DNA from: Ziziphus jujuba
Lineage: Eukaryota; Streptophyta; Magnoliopsida; Rosales; Rhamnaceae
Reading direction: 5' to 3'
Assembly (NCBI RefSeq): GCF_031755915.1
Contig: NC_083390.1
Span: forward strand, 12,493,001 to 12,557,000
Length of the DNA stretch: 64,000 nucleotides
The notes below the pieces were generated by a model that did no database searches, was not told the DNA's origin, and saw only the letters and a list, made by a program, of their open reading frames with translations. The first letter of the stretch is position 1. Each line of letters opens with the position of its first letter. The translations under genes and the position numbers were made by a program. Shown here piece after piece: positions 20,522-31,936 of the stretch.

Positions 20522-22209
20522 TGATGTGTAAAATCAACTCGCAAGTACACGAATCATTTTCAAGTTATAAAGTGGAAAAATAGGATTGTCGTATCCAAGG
20601 AATTAATAATTAAGTACCAAAGATAAATAGGTTTTTATAATATTTGAACTAAAAGTTAAGATGGCAATTGAAAATAAATAAACTAAATTAAACAAAAGCT
20701 ATTAATTAAAATTTTATCAATTTCAAGTAAAGAGAGAGTTAAATTAATAATTATGAATATTAGGACATTTGATTTCACCACTAACTATTCCAATTTAATT
20801 ACTTAAATATTTGAATTTAATTAACTAGTAATTTTGTTAACCCCACTTAATCACAAAATTAATAAAAAGCAGTTTCCACTCACAATTGATAATATTTACA
20901 TAACCTAATTTATTCCTTCCGGCCTATAAATTAAATTATGCAAATTCATCAAGCATAGATTAAGCAAATAATATGGAATGAGACATAACTATTTTCCAAT
21001 CAATTATGCATTCATGTAAATCATTGGAGATCCATAATATTATCCTTTTTCAAGCTCAAATATTATTAAAATCATTCATTCCTTCCGGCCTATGAAAGCA
21101 TTAAGCATACCAATGATTTATTAACAAAACATATTACTAATTAAATAAAACTCAACATATATTAAAGTAATTAAACCTTCATAATTAGGGCTACATCATA
21201 GCCCTAGCTATGAAAATTAGTTCATGGCAAAAATAATTTCAACATCCATAATTATGAAGAAAAAAAACAATAACGTTCACAATTAAAGAGAAAGAGAAGA
21301 GAATAAAAAAACTATTAAAGAAATCCTCCTCCAAAAGCTCTCCAAGTCGTAGCCTTCTTCTCCAAGCAAGGCTACGTCTCTATGCCCCCTCCAAACTCTC
21401 CAATTGATCTTATAAAACTTTAAAACTTTAAAACCCTAGAACTCTTAAGAGAACCGTAGAAACTTCCAAAATTTGGTTTGTTTCTATGAAAGTCTCTTAA
21501 AAGCTCTTAAATAACTTTCTAAACTTGTATATCTCCCTTCAATGTGATGGGGGCTATATATATAGGACCTCAGGAACCTTTTTCTCTCTTTATTTTCAAT
21601 GTGGGAGTTTTGTAAGATACCTTTTTTAGGCCATGAAGAGGGTTGGACGAATATCATGTCTAAAAAGGAAACTTGATATTACTTGCTCACCAATACTTTC
21701 TTTTTATCTAATTCCTCCTAAAAAAATAGTTAATTAGTTTAATTTACTCTTAATGAAGCATGTGACATGACATGTGCCTCATTAATGATAAATTAACCAA
21801 TTATTGCCGCTTGTTTTTATCTTGGCCCTCAAATTGCCTTGATTCCCTTCTTTGATCAATGGTGGAGATTTAACTAGAATATTCCTTTTTATAAATTCCA
21901 AACTTTAAATGATGATAACTTTTTGCTCGCACCTCGAAATCCAAAAATAACGAGATATTTGAAATCCTTAGATCGTGATGATTCATATGACATCCACTTC
22001 CATCATGAAATTGTTCGAGTCAAATCTGGCTTCCCATCATAATTTGACTCAAGGAATCCACTTTTATGGTTGTTTTCTTAAAATTGTTCCTCTTTGACCT
22101 AGATGAAGAAAAATACACAATTAAGTATATTTCCATAACAAATTAGCACAAACTAACAAATATTAAGCTATAAATATGGCATAAAATCATCAATATTTTA
22201 GACCTAACA
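20522..22209 (-). repeat. Family C 3' LTR
   Basis: On the minus strand it begins TGTTAGGTCTAAAA at 22209 and ends TTTTACACATCA at 20522, 1688 bases. The polypurine tract is adjacent at 22210. A TATA run (CTATATATATAG) lies at 21554-21565. Confidence 0.92.
21555..21564 (-). promoter_or_regulatory. TATA box of family C LTR
   Basis: A TATATATATA core within CCTATATATATAGCCCCC on the minus strand. It is conserved in the plus-strand copies at 38273-38284, 44712-44721 and 54375-54384, so it is the likely core promoter of the family. Confidence 0.6.
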
Positions 22210-22224
22210 AATACCCCCAAACTT
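22210..22224 (-). promoter_or_regulatory. Polypurine tract of family C element
   Basis: AAGTTTGGGGGTATT on the minus strand, abutting the 3' LTR start. Same tract as at 360-374. Confidence 0.75.
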
Positions 22225-24107
22225 AAGATTTGCTAGTCCCTAGCAAAGAAGAAGAATAATAAAAATCAATCTTTTAAAGAACATAAGATACTTTAATGAG
22301 GTGCCTCAAAGATTGTATAACATATGAATTTTCAAACGGTTTTAAAGTAATTATGTAACTCAATACCTTATCTTCTATTCAACATATACGATACTTCCAA
22401 TGTGTGTGTGTGGAAATCAATTTATACACTTAATATCATGCATTTAAATAAATTTACAAGAATTAGAGATTAATAATAAAGTATAAACTACCATGTGCTT
22501 GACTTAATTATCACTCTCCACTAATGTAGGCTATGCACCACGTTGAATCATTAGGACTTCATGTCTTTTATTGTTAAGGCTAATGGATATGGCTAAAGAA
22601 AGAAAAGGATAGGATATAATAAATCAAAGAAATAAAGCCAGAATTAAATATCAATGAATAAATTACTTATAAAATTTGTTTCTTTCTTAGATTTTTTTTT
22701 CTTCTTTTCTTCTTTTAACTTTCAATATCAACACACAAATCTCCTATTTCTCCTTTTCATTGTATATATATTTTTTGTTCTTTTTCACATCACATATATA
22801 TAGATATATATATATTTTTCAATTGTTTTGCTTTTTTTTTTTTTTTTCCTTTTCTTTTCTTTTTCACTAAAGCCCCTCATTCTTTCTTCTTATTACACAT
22901 TCAAACCTCCAACTTACACAAAAATACACACTAAAGCCAAATTCACCAAATACTGAACCTCCAAACTTTATTTTTTTTCCTTTTTCTTCAACACTCCCAC
23001 TAACTCATAAGCATATATTCATATCAATTCAATTAAAGCTCTCTTTATAGTATAGTCAATGTAGGAAAAAAGAAATTTAAGGCTCAAAAAGGGTAAGTAA
23101 ATGTGATTTAATGAACAAAAGGCTCTAACACATCTTTATGCATCCTAAAGACTCAAATAAGGTACTAATGGAAAATAATATTTTAGGTAAGCTTGAAAGG
23201 CTCAAACTTAAACAAAGATGGCCTAAATCATGTTTTTAGTAATGCATTCACCTAGGATTTCACCTCAAGCAATAATCAAGCATGTTATAGAGTTCAATTA
23301 ATAATAAAGTACTCTAATTCATGTAAACCTTCTTCAAAACACAATCTAAATTATGCATTATTGATTATGTACTCAAAATTTATTGAAAGTAACAATATGT
23401 GAATATAAATTCAAGCATTTAGGCATACAGAAAAACAAATCCACCATCTAAAAACCAATTTATTTTCAATCATAATCTTATCATTGACTCATTAAAGTAC
23501 TTAAGAAAACACCACAAAAACAATTTCTTTTTTTTTCTTTTTTTTTTATATTGAAGGAAAATAAAAACTAAAACTAACATGTTTGAAAACTAATAAAAAC
23601 ACTTAAAAGGACAAGATTTAAAAGATGCAAAGCATGCTTTTCACCCCCAAACTTAAAATGAACAATGTCCTCATTGTGAAAAACATAAAATAAAGCAAAA
23701 GTAAATAAAAGGTAAAGAATACTCCCCTTTGAAGACATGGAATGTTCCTCGCAATGTGAAAACTTGGGAAAAACCTACATGTTGCATTTTCCCTACACAC
23801 CATGCAGCCGAAAGAAAGGGCGTGTGCCTATACAATTTGACGTACTCCAATGCATATTCAAGGTTATACTTCAAAAACCTAGCTTTAGACTTGAAATTCT
23901 CAACATTCGTCTTTTGCTCTTTTACACCTAAACATCTTAAAACCTTGGAAGAATTCAATTAAAACACATCAAAACATCCTAAAACAAGAAAACAACTAAA
24001 AAAAAAAACTAAAATAAATTGATAAATATAAGGTAAAGAAAGAAACTTGGGTTGCCTCCCAAGAGCGCTTGTTTAAAGTCATTAGCTTGACTTCATCCTT
24101 TTGATGT
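22225..24107 (-). other. Non-coding 3' internal region of family C
   Basis: About 1.9 kb between the gag end and the polypurine tract. It has T-rich runs, AT repeats near 22790-22820 and no retroelement protein. The open frames around 23618-23962 show no recognisable domain. A GGGTTGCCTCCCAAGAGCGC segment at 24049-24068 recalls the post-ORF sequence common in Athila-like plant elements. Confidence 0.6.
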
Positions 24108-25497
24108 TCAACCTGGATTAAATATGTAAATGATGTTATCCTCATAATATTGTCCAAGCTTATGATATGGAAATTGTGCATGATGATAATCTTGTGGCCT
24201 TAGCAAACTTTTAACAGCTTGTCCTATATAAGTCTCAATTTGGACCAAGAGCATGAATTGAACTTTCTTTTTGGTAGATTGGATTCTTTTAGGTCCAAAA
24301 ATGCTTTGTTTGTCTCCTTTTGGGATGCATTCAACCTCAATTGCATTTTTGGAGCATGGATATACATCTTGGGCTCTTGAAAATTCAATATTTGGCTTGA
24401 AAAGTTGAGATTTAGCCTCTGTTGGTAAGCAATCTTCTTCAAGTGCGGCCATAGCTTTATCCTCATCGGATTTGGCCAAATTTTGGCTTGATTGATTCCT
24501 TGACTCATCCTCTTCATGATCCTTAAGCCCGTTTTGCAATGAATTTGAAGGAAAATTAGAAAATTCCCATGAACTAGTGATAGTGCGTTGGGAAACTTCT
24601 TCTGGTGGGCAATCTTGGTCACGTGTGTGTACCTCATTAAAATGATCCAAAATTGAAGATTCTTGTTGCATTTCACTCCTTATAGACACCTCTTCATGTT
24701 CCTCAAATTTTTCATCATTATGTGGCTCTTGAAAGGATTCAAATTCATCAACTTGCTTATTACAAGTAATCTCCATGTTAGTTTCCAAGTCTTTTTGAGA
24801 TCCTTGTGAAAAAGTTGTCGTTGGTCCAATTGAACTTGAAAGTTTGTACTTGGAGAATGTTGATTTTGCAACTTGCCAATCGCATCATAACATTTAGAAA
24901 ATGTTTCCCTATGCCTTTCCATACACTCAATCAAAGATGTGCTCACTTGATAACTTGAAAAATCTGAATTGTCATACCTTGAATAACTTTGTCGATCACT
25001 CCATCCAGAATTATGTGTTGGGAAAGTCTTCGAATGGCTCTTCCGGAGCAAAAGAATTTCCCACTTGACAATGTCCACTTAAATGATTGCCTCCACACCA
25101 TTGACATGTTATAGCTTGAATCCCAAAATTTGCAACTTGATTATATTGTCTTGATAAGTCTTCAATTGAGTCTTCTGAAGCAAAAGAATTCCCCACTTGA
25201 CAATTTTCACTTGAGTGATTTACTCCACACCATTCACAAGGTACAGCTTAAACTCTAAAATTTACAACGAGTTTAGACATCATAGCAAGATTCTTTTGTA
25301 ACTCGATAAAATTTTCACTTGGAGAACTAGTTGGCACCCCATAATCCCAATAAGGTTGATGACCAAAAGCTTGATATTCCACGATTTTCCTACAAAGAAA
25401 ACACTATCAAAACAAAGGTTCAAATTAATTGCAAGTTTATCAAGCAAACAATTAAAATTAAACCCTAATATACAAACTAAAATTGAAAATAATAAAG
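24108..25497 (-). pseudogene. Gag-like protein of family C, two zinc knuckles
   Basis: The coding trace begins near 25405 on the minus strand (EYQAFGHQPYWDYG, the expected ATG now reading GTG). Two similar modules follow, each a CCHC-type knuckle plus QVGNSFA: CEWCGVNHSSENC (about 25250) and CQWCGGNHLSGHC (about 25090). A central part (24680-25078) has YSRYDNSDFSSYQVS and IECMERHRETFSK. An acidic C-terminal stretch follows, open for 226 codons at 24108-24788. The segments lie in different frames, so the gene is broken. It resembles gag proteins of non-autonomous Athila/Tat-group elements; no protease or polymerase follows. Confidence 0.65.
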
Positions 25498-25502
25498 ATA
25501 AA

Positions 25503-27240
25503 TGATGTGTAAAATCAACTCGCAAGTGCACGAATCGTTTTCAAGTAATAAAGTGGAAAAATAGGGTTGTCGTACCCAAGGGATTAAGAATTAATTACCA
25601 AAGATAATTAGGTTTTGATAATATTTGAACTAAAATTTAAGATGGCAATTGAAAACTAAATAAACTAAATTAAACAAAAGCAATCAATTAAAATTAGATC
25701 AATTTCAAGTAAGAGAGAGAATTGAATAATTATGAATACTAGGGCATTTGATTTCACCACTAACTATTCCAATTTAATTACTTAAATATGTGAATTTAAT
25801 TAACTAGTAATTTTGTTAACCACACTTAATCACAAAATTAATCAAAAGTAGTTTCCACTCACAATTGATAATATTCACATAACCTAATTTATTCCTTCCA
25901 GCCTATAAATTAAATCATGCAAATTCATCAAGTATAGATTAAGCAAATAATATGGCATGAGACATAACTATTTTCCAATCAATTATGCATTCATGTAAAT
26001 CATTGGAGATCCATAATATTATCCTTTTCCAAGCTCAAATATTATTAAAATCATTCATTCCTTCCGGCCTATGAAAGCATTAAGTATACCAATGATTTAT
26101 TAACAGAACATATTACTAATTAAATAAAACTCAACATATATTAAAATAATTAAACCTTCATAGTTAGGGCTACATCATAGCCCTATGAAAATTAGTTTAT
26201 GGTAAAAATAATTTCAACATCCATAATTATTAAAAATAATAAAATTCACAATTAAAGAGAAAGGAAAAGAGAATAAAAACTGTTGAAGAAATTCTCCTCC
26301 AAGAGCTCTCAAAGTCGTAGCCTTCTTCTTCAAGCAAGCCCACGTCTCTCTGCCTCCTCCAAGCTCTCCAATTGATTTTCTAAAACTCTAAAACTTTAAA
26401 ACCCTAGAACCCTTAAGAGAATCTTAGAAACTCCCAAAATTTGGTTTGTTTCTATTTAAGCCTCCTAAAAGCTCTTAAATAACTCTCTAAACTTGTATAT
26501 CTTCCTTCAATGTGGTGGGGGCTATATATATAGGACCTTGGGAATCTTTTTTTCTCTTTATTTTCAATGTGGGAGTCTTGGAAGATATATTTTTTAGACC
26601 ATAAAAAGGGTTGGACGAATTTCATGTGTAAAAAGGAAACTGTATATTACTTGCTCTCTACTACTTTCCTTTTATCTAATTCCTCCTAAAAAAATAGTTA
26701 ATTAGTCTAATTTATCCTTAATGAAGCATGTGACATGACATGTGCCTCATTAATGATAAATTAACCAATTATTGCCACTTGTTTTTATCTTGGCCCTTAA
26801 ATTGCCTTGATTCCCTCTTTTGATCAATGGTGGAGATTTAATTAGAATATTCCTTTTTATAAATTCCAAACTTTAAATGATGATAACTCTTTACTCGCAC
26901 CTCGAAATCCAAAAATAACAAGACATTTGAAATCCTCAGATTGTGATGATTCATATGACATCCACTTCCACCATGAAATTCTCGATAGAATCTTTATGGA
27001 ATCTTCAAGGTATCTTTCTGGAATCTTTTTAATGCTTAGTCTGTTCGAGCTCAAATCTTGCTTCCCACCATAATTCGACCCAAGGAATCCATTTTTATGG
27101 TTGTTTTCTTAAAATTCTTCCTCTTTTACCTAGATTAAGAAAAATACACAATTAAGTATCTTTCCATAACAAATTAACACAAACTAACAAATATTAAGCT
27201 ATAAATATGGCATAAAATCATCAATATTTTAGACCTAACA
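25503..27240 (-). repeat. Solo family C LTR with ATAAA duplication
   Basis: A complete C LTR, 1738 bases, lies within the internal region of another C element. It is flanked by ATAAA at 25498-25502 and ATAAA at 27241-27245. Removing the LTR and one ATAAA rejoins the host internal sequence smoothly. It has no primer site or polypurine tract of its own. Confidence 0.92.
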
Positions 27241-27245
27241 ATAAA

Positions 27246-27506
27246 CAAAAGTTGAAAATAAGAAAAACCCTTAAGTATGCCTAACTTTTAACCTAGACAC
27301 CAATAAATTAAAAATACAATTTTGGTTTCAAGTACCACAAAATAAGTATTAGAAATTCAAAGCAAGTTGGCCAAAACAAGCAAAGAAGTAAAACCCTAGC
27401 ATGCAAAACTAAAACAAAAATTAAGAAACAAATATAAAAATTTAAAATAAGAAAACAATGATCAAAATACTACTAAACCCAATCCGAATTAATATTAATG
27501 CCTTAA
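27246..27506 (-). other. Leader of family C element
   Basis: Short AT-rich region downstream of the primer site. It continues at 25497 beyond the solo LTR. TTTTCTTTGTAG just before the gag trace (about 25395, minus) looks like a splice acceptor but cannot be confirmed. Confidence 0.5.
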
Positions 27507-27524
27507 TCCCCGGCAACGGCGCCA
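27507..27524 (-). promoter_or_regulatory. Primer binding site, tRNA-Asp type
   Basis: The minus strand reads TGGCGCCGTTGCCGGGGA, six bases after the 5' LTR end. This is the tRNA-Asp-complementary site familiar from Athila and related plant Ty3/gypsy elements. It stands out as a GC-rich island in AT-rich DNA and fixes the orientation of the element. Confidence 0.88.
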
Positions 27525-27530
27525 AAAACT

Positions 27531-28482
27531 TGATGTGTAAAATTAACTCACAAGGGCACGAATCGTTTTCAAGTAATAAAGTGGAAAAATAGGATTGTCG
27601 TACCCAAGGGATTAAGAATTAAGTACCAAAGATAATTAGGTTTTGATCATATTTGAACTAAAATTTAAGATGGCAATTGAAAATAAATAAACTAAAATAA
27701 ACAAAAGCAATCAATTAAAATTTTATCAATTTCAAGTAAAGAGAGTTAAATTAACAATTATGAATACTAGGGCATTTGATTTCATCACTAACTATTCCAA
27801 TTTAATTATTTAAATATGTGAATTTAATTAACCATTAATTTTGTTAACCACACTTAATCACAAAATTAATAAAAAGTAGTTTCCACTCACAATTGATAAT
27901 ATTCACATAACCTAATTTATTCCTTCCGGCCTATAAATTAAATCATGCAAATTCATCAATCATAGATTAAGCAAATAATATGGAATGAGACATAACTATT
28001 TTCCAATCAATTATGCATTCATGTAAATCATTGGAGATCCATAATATTATCCTTTTCCAAGCTCAAATATTATTAAAATCATTCATTCCTTCCGGCCTAT
28101 GAAAGCATTAAGCATACCAATGATTTATTAACAAAACATATTACTAATTAAATAAAACTCAACATATATTAAAGTAATTAAACCTTCATAATTAGGGCTA
28201 CATCATAGCCTTAGCTATGAAAATTAGTTCATGGCAAAAATAATTTCAGCATCCATAATTATAAAGAAAAAAAACAATAATGTTCACAATTAAAGAGAAA
28301 GAGAAGAAAATAAAAAAACTATTAAAGAAATTCTCCTCCAAAAGCTTTCCAAGTCGTAGCCTTCTTCTCCAAGAAAGCCCACGTCTCTATGCCCCCTCCA
28401 AACTCTCTGATTGATCTTATAAAACTGTAAAACTTTAAAACCCTAAAACTCTTAAGAGAACCTTAGAAACTCCCAAAATTTG
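27531..28482 (-). repeat. Family C 5' LTR, truncated
   Basis: The 3' 952 bases of a C LTR, ending ACATCA next to the primer site. The first 730-790 bases are missing; the break at 28482 joins family A integrase sequence. Confidence 0.88.
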
Positions 28483-28790
28483 ATTCGGCTCCAAAACTTG
28501 AAAAGATCTGTCCACATGTGGCATAGGCTTGGACTTTTTTTGTTCGGGGAACCTCTTCTTTCTTGAGTGCAGCCAAACCAAATCTCTTGAGTCAAACACT
28601 ATCACAGCAAATACTAGAAATACAAGTTAATATTAGCAAATAATATCCCCTAAATTTTCAAATTTCTACTAAGTAAAGCTTTTAATAATGCAGATAAAGT
28701 TCTATACAAGAAAAGAATTTTTAAATTAACATCTTTTTAATTCATAACCAGCAATGGTTTCTTACCCAGGATAGCCTTATTAACATCCCC
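28483..28790 (-). pseudogene. Collapsed pol and integrase tail of copy A4
   Basis: Read on the minus strand: YRTLSALLKALLSRNLKI (integrase), a short RT piece (LFANI then LYF), then VFDSRDLVWLHSRKE-like integrase tail and DRSFQVLEPN, ending at the break at 28483. The RT piece is shorter than in A3, and stops are present, but the fragment order is the same as at 8593-8862 and 10740-11043. Confidence 0.7.
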
Positions 28791-29480
28791 AAAACTTTAA
28801 AAAAAAAAAAAATTTACTTTTTCTTTCTTTTCTTTCTTTTCTTTTCTCTCTTTCGGACACATTCTTTTGATCATCACTTCCGGCTTTTTCTCTTAATTTC
28901 TCTCTTTTGGTTTTGTCTTTGTCTTTCCCCTCACCATTGAGTTTAGAATACTTACCTTGGACGGCAAGTTTAGCCTTGACCTCCTGGGTAGGTGGTGTAA
29001 CCATTGGTGTCGTACTAGCCTTCTCTTTGAGCTTCTTGGCTTCCCTCCTTTGTTGCATTTGAAGTTCGTCTCTAAATGCCTCCTTTGGAGTTAATGGCTC
29101 CAGCTTGACCTTCTTCCCATTAAATTTCAATATAATGGAATTCTCTCTCCCATAGTGTATTGCATTCTTATCAAATCCCTATGGCCTCCCCAATAAAATA
29201 TGACTAGCATGCATAGGTACAACATCACACAATACAACATCCACATATTTATCTATACTAAATTTTACCTTGGCTTGTTTGTTCACTTTTATTTTACCAC
29301 TATCATTAAGCCATTGTAATCTATAAGGTTCTGGATGTTTAAAAGTTGTTAAGCCTAATTTATCAACTACAATGTTACTAATTACATTTGTACCAACTCC
29401 CACTGTCAATAATCATGCTACAAATCTTACCTTGAATTTCACATCGAGTATGGAAGATGTTCTCTCTTTGGATTTATTCC
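28791..29480 (-). pseudogene. Retropepsin-like protease of copy A4
   Basis: Segments on the minus strand: IQRENIFHTRCEIQGKICSM and IIDSGSW (about 29400-29470), where a frameshift occurs just after the active site. Then VVDKLGLTTFKHPEPYRLQW to HASHILLGRP (29179-29409), a stop, and the Lys/Glu-rich tail VKLEPLTPKEAFRDEL (28780-29130). The catalytic DSG triplet can be read, but the frameshift next to it makes the gene inactive. Confidence 0.78.
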
Positions 29481-30780
29481 TCATCTTTGTATACAACAAG
29501 GACTCATCTTGCAACTAAGCTCAAGTCAGCAGTTGAAGGTTGGAGTGTTTCGGTTTCCTCATGTTCATCCTTTCCTCATTCTTCATCATCTAATTCGGCC
29601 CCTCCCCCACTTTCCTCGCTTTCGAATTCTAGTTCACCATTACCTTTTAGCACCATGATTCTTCTATTCGGTCATTGATTGGCAATGTGTCCTCTTCCTT
29701 TGCACTTAAAACATACAATTTCATGAGTTCTTGAAGGTTTATGATCATATTTACCTTCATATTTGTGTGCTTGGACAGCTTCAGCTTTAGCTTCTCTTTT
29801 TGGCCGATTGGCACTATCTTTTTCAAATTTCGGTTTTGGCTTGTTGTCAAAGATGGGATTGCTTCTCCAAACACTTTGATTTGATCTTCCACTGTTAGAA
29901 ACTCCTCCAAACTATGAGCCTACACCCTTCCTCTTGAATTGATGCTCCAATTTAATAGCCACATGCAACATCTCCTATAATTCCACATATTGTTGCAATT
30001 CTCGTTGGTTGGCTATCTCACGATTCAAATCACCAAGAAATCTTGCCATGGTTGCTTCTCTATCCTCATTCATGTTTAACCTCATCATAAGCATCTCCAC
30101 AGACCTACTTCCTTGAGATAGGGATTGAAGCCTTTGATGCAGCAACCTATGATAATGTGATGGTACGAGCCGCTTCCTCATGGCTCCCTTCATTTGGCGC
30201 CATGTAGTGATTAAGTCATCGCCAACTCTCCTTCGGGTGTTTTGCTCATTGGTCCACCATTGGAGTGCGTACTGACCAAATTCCAGTGCTACCATCTTCA
30301 CCTTCTTGGCCTCCGAATAATGATGACAATCGAAAATCATCTCCATTCTCTCTTCCCATTCCAAATATGTTTCCGGATCACTTTTACCCATGAATGGTGG
30401 GATGTTTACCTTGATGTTGCCGAGTTCATCATCTTCATACGTTGCTGGTCTCCCATGGATTAGCCTTTCTTGAGGTTCAAAAAGTCATCTCCATAGTTAC
30501 TTCCCTCGAATTCCTCTCTTGGTCGCCCTCGGCATCCTCGACCTCGACTTCCATGAGCATCTTACCTTATATTGGGCACTCTTTGGGATGTTTCTAACCT
30601 GTCCATCTTTTGATTTAAATGGTCAAATCGGGCATTCATCCGCTGTAATTGCTCCAATATAGCCCTCATGTCTGTTTGCTCACCACTCCCCAAAGCTCGG
30701 GAACCACTAGGGAATCCTACGGACTCTTCTTCATTAATTCTCAAAGGTGGATCTCCTCTTTTCACCCTTGAATCTGCCAT
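29481..30780 (-). pseudogene. gag of family A copy A4
   Basis: Start MADSRVKRGDPPLR at 30780. This copy keeps the N-terminal segment (GFPSGSRALGSGEQTDMRAI) that is broken in A1 and A2, then stops after VPNIR at 30562. The capsid core is open at 29975-30391 (KSDPETYLEWEERMEMIF, YALQWWTNEQN, MRKRLVPSHY). Seven residues (DYYKEME) are missing between SVE and MLMMRL. The zinc knuckle CFKCKGRGHIANQ is followed by a stop in place of the last Cys. The frame 29647-29910 is a shifted reading of the same region. Confidence 0.82.
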
Positions 30781-31921
30781 GTTAGTATAAATAATTCAAA
30801 ATAAAATAAATTCTCACCAAATATCACTCCCTCATGTGTCTCACTCAATTAAGAACTCGACACTTGTGTTTGTACACTAGTTTCGGCTTTTAACCCTCTT
30901 TTGTGCTCACGCTCTCTTACCTTTTTCCTCTCAATAAATTATCTAAAAGTTCTAATTAAAACACCCAAAAAACAGCAATTAGATCACAAGTATGTTTTAA
31001 TTAAACTTATCAACAAAACAGTAGCAAAAAAAAATAGGCAATACCGAAGGAATTCAACAAAACCTAGTTTTCGGCTTTTCTAGGCAAAATAAAGCAAATT
31101 AATGAGAAAACTTTGGAATTTTGAAGATCTGGACTAGATGGTAATAGATTGTGAGTTCAAGAATAAAATTCTAGAAAAAGAAATTCAAATACGAACAAAA
31201 ATCAAAGAGAACAAAAATATAGAAAAGTGTTGGTTGTTGTTCTTGTAATTCAAGTTTTGTATCAAATCCTTTAACTAATTTTAATCCAAAAAATTAAAGC
31301 ACCTAAAATTCAAATATCCAACAAAATAATTCTCCAGAAACTCAAAATATCACAAATCAAATCTCCAAACCAAACAAGTTCCCAAACTTAAATTTCAACA
31401 TAAAATTCAACAAACCCGAAATTTTTTTTTTTTATTCAGCTTTACCTCTTCTTCTTTTTTTTGCCTTTTTTGTTTTCACTCACAGAACATAAACAACTGC
31501 AGTAGCAAGAATAATTACCAAAATGGCAATTCCAACTCCAAAACAAACACCAAACCCGTGACCTCCCAATCAAAAATTCAAATTGTGCAATTTTTTTTTT
31601 TTAATTCCGCAAACCCCACTCTTCAATTTTTTTTTTTTTTGAATATATGAATGCAAATATTTAAGACTAAAACAGGAAAGAAAAATCAACAAAAACCATA
31701 ATTAACAAGAACAATGATGAAAAACAACCAACAAACTAGGAAACAAAAATAAGATAAAACTAGGAAACCTAATTCAACTAGGAATGAATTTTTTTTGTTT
31801 GTTTTTTTTAATGATGCAGAAAGTGTATGGAATGGATGCAATCTTAACCTAATGCTAAAATTGCAGAATAACATAAAAATAAATAAAGCAAATAAAGATG
31901 GATCAAACCTGAACAAAATTT
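30781..31921 (-). other. Untranslated leader of family A copy A4
   Basis: About 1.1 kb with long T runs, colinear with 2590-3714 and 5751-6573. Open frames here (for example 31686-31916) are low-complexity. No gene is seen. Confidence 0.6.
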
Positions 31922-31934
31922 AGCTCTGATACCA
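31922..31934 (-). promoter_or_regulatory. Primer binding site, tRNA-Met type (A4)
   Basis: TGGTATCAGAGCT on the minus strand, two bases after the LTR end. It matches the canonical site except for the last base. Confidence 0.88.
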
Positions 31935-31936
31935 AA

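Larger units (their letters stand above)
20522..28482 (-). mobile_element. Family C element, gag-only, with nested solo LTR
   Basis: Minus-strand LTR retrotransposon inserted in the RT of B copy 2. Parts from right to left: 5' LTR (27531-28482, its start lost), tRNA-Asp-type primer site, leader, gag remnant, about 1.9 kb of non-coding DNA, polypurine tract, 3' LTR. A solo C LTR (25503-27240) sits in the internal region. Without it the internal region is about 3.6 kb and holds no protease, RT, RNase H or integrase motif. The layout fits non-autonomous, gag-bearing elements (TR-GAG or LARD types) related to the Athila/Tat group. The left flank is TCCTT; the right end is deleted, so no duplication can be checked. 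Confidence 0.8.

Noticed and set aside
23618..23962. Overlapping frames on both strands in the family C internal region
   Set aside because: They lie antisense to each other in AT-rich non-coding DNA and have no recognisable domain.
25385..25400. Splice acceptor (TTTTCTTTGTAG) before family C gag
   Set aside because: The motif is attractive, but no donor can be identified with confidence and T-rich tracts are common here; noted only as a possibility.
25485..25502. Possible primer site next to the C LTR at 25503
   Set aside because: The adjacent sequence has no tRNA complementarity. The true tRNA-Asp-type site is at 27507-27524, and ATAAA flanks show that 25503-27240 is a solo LTR.
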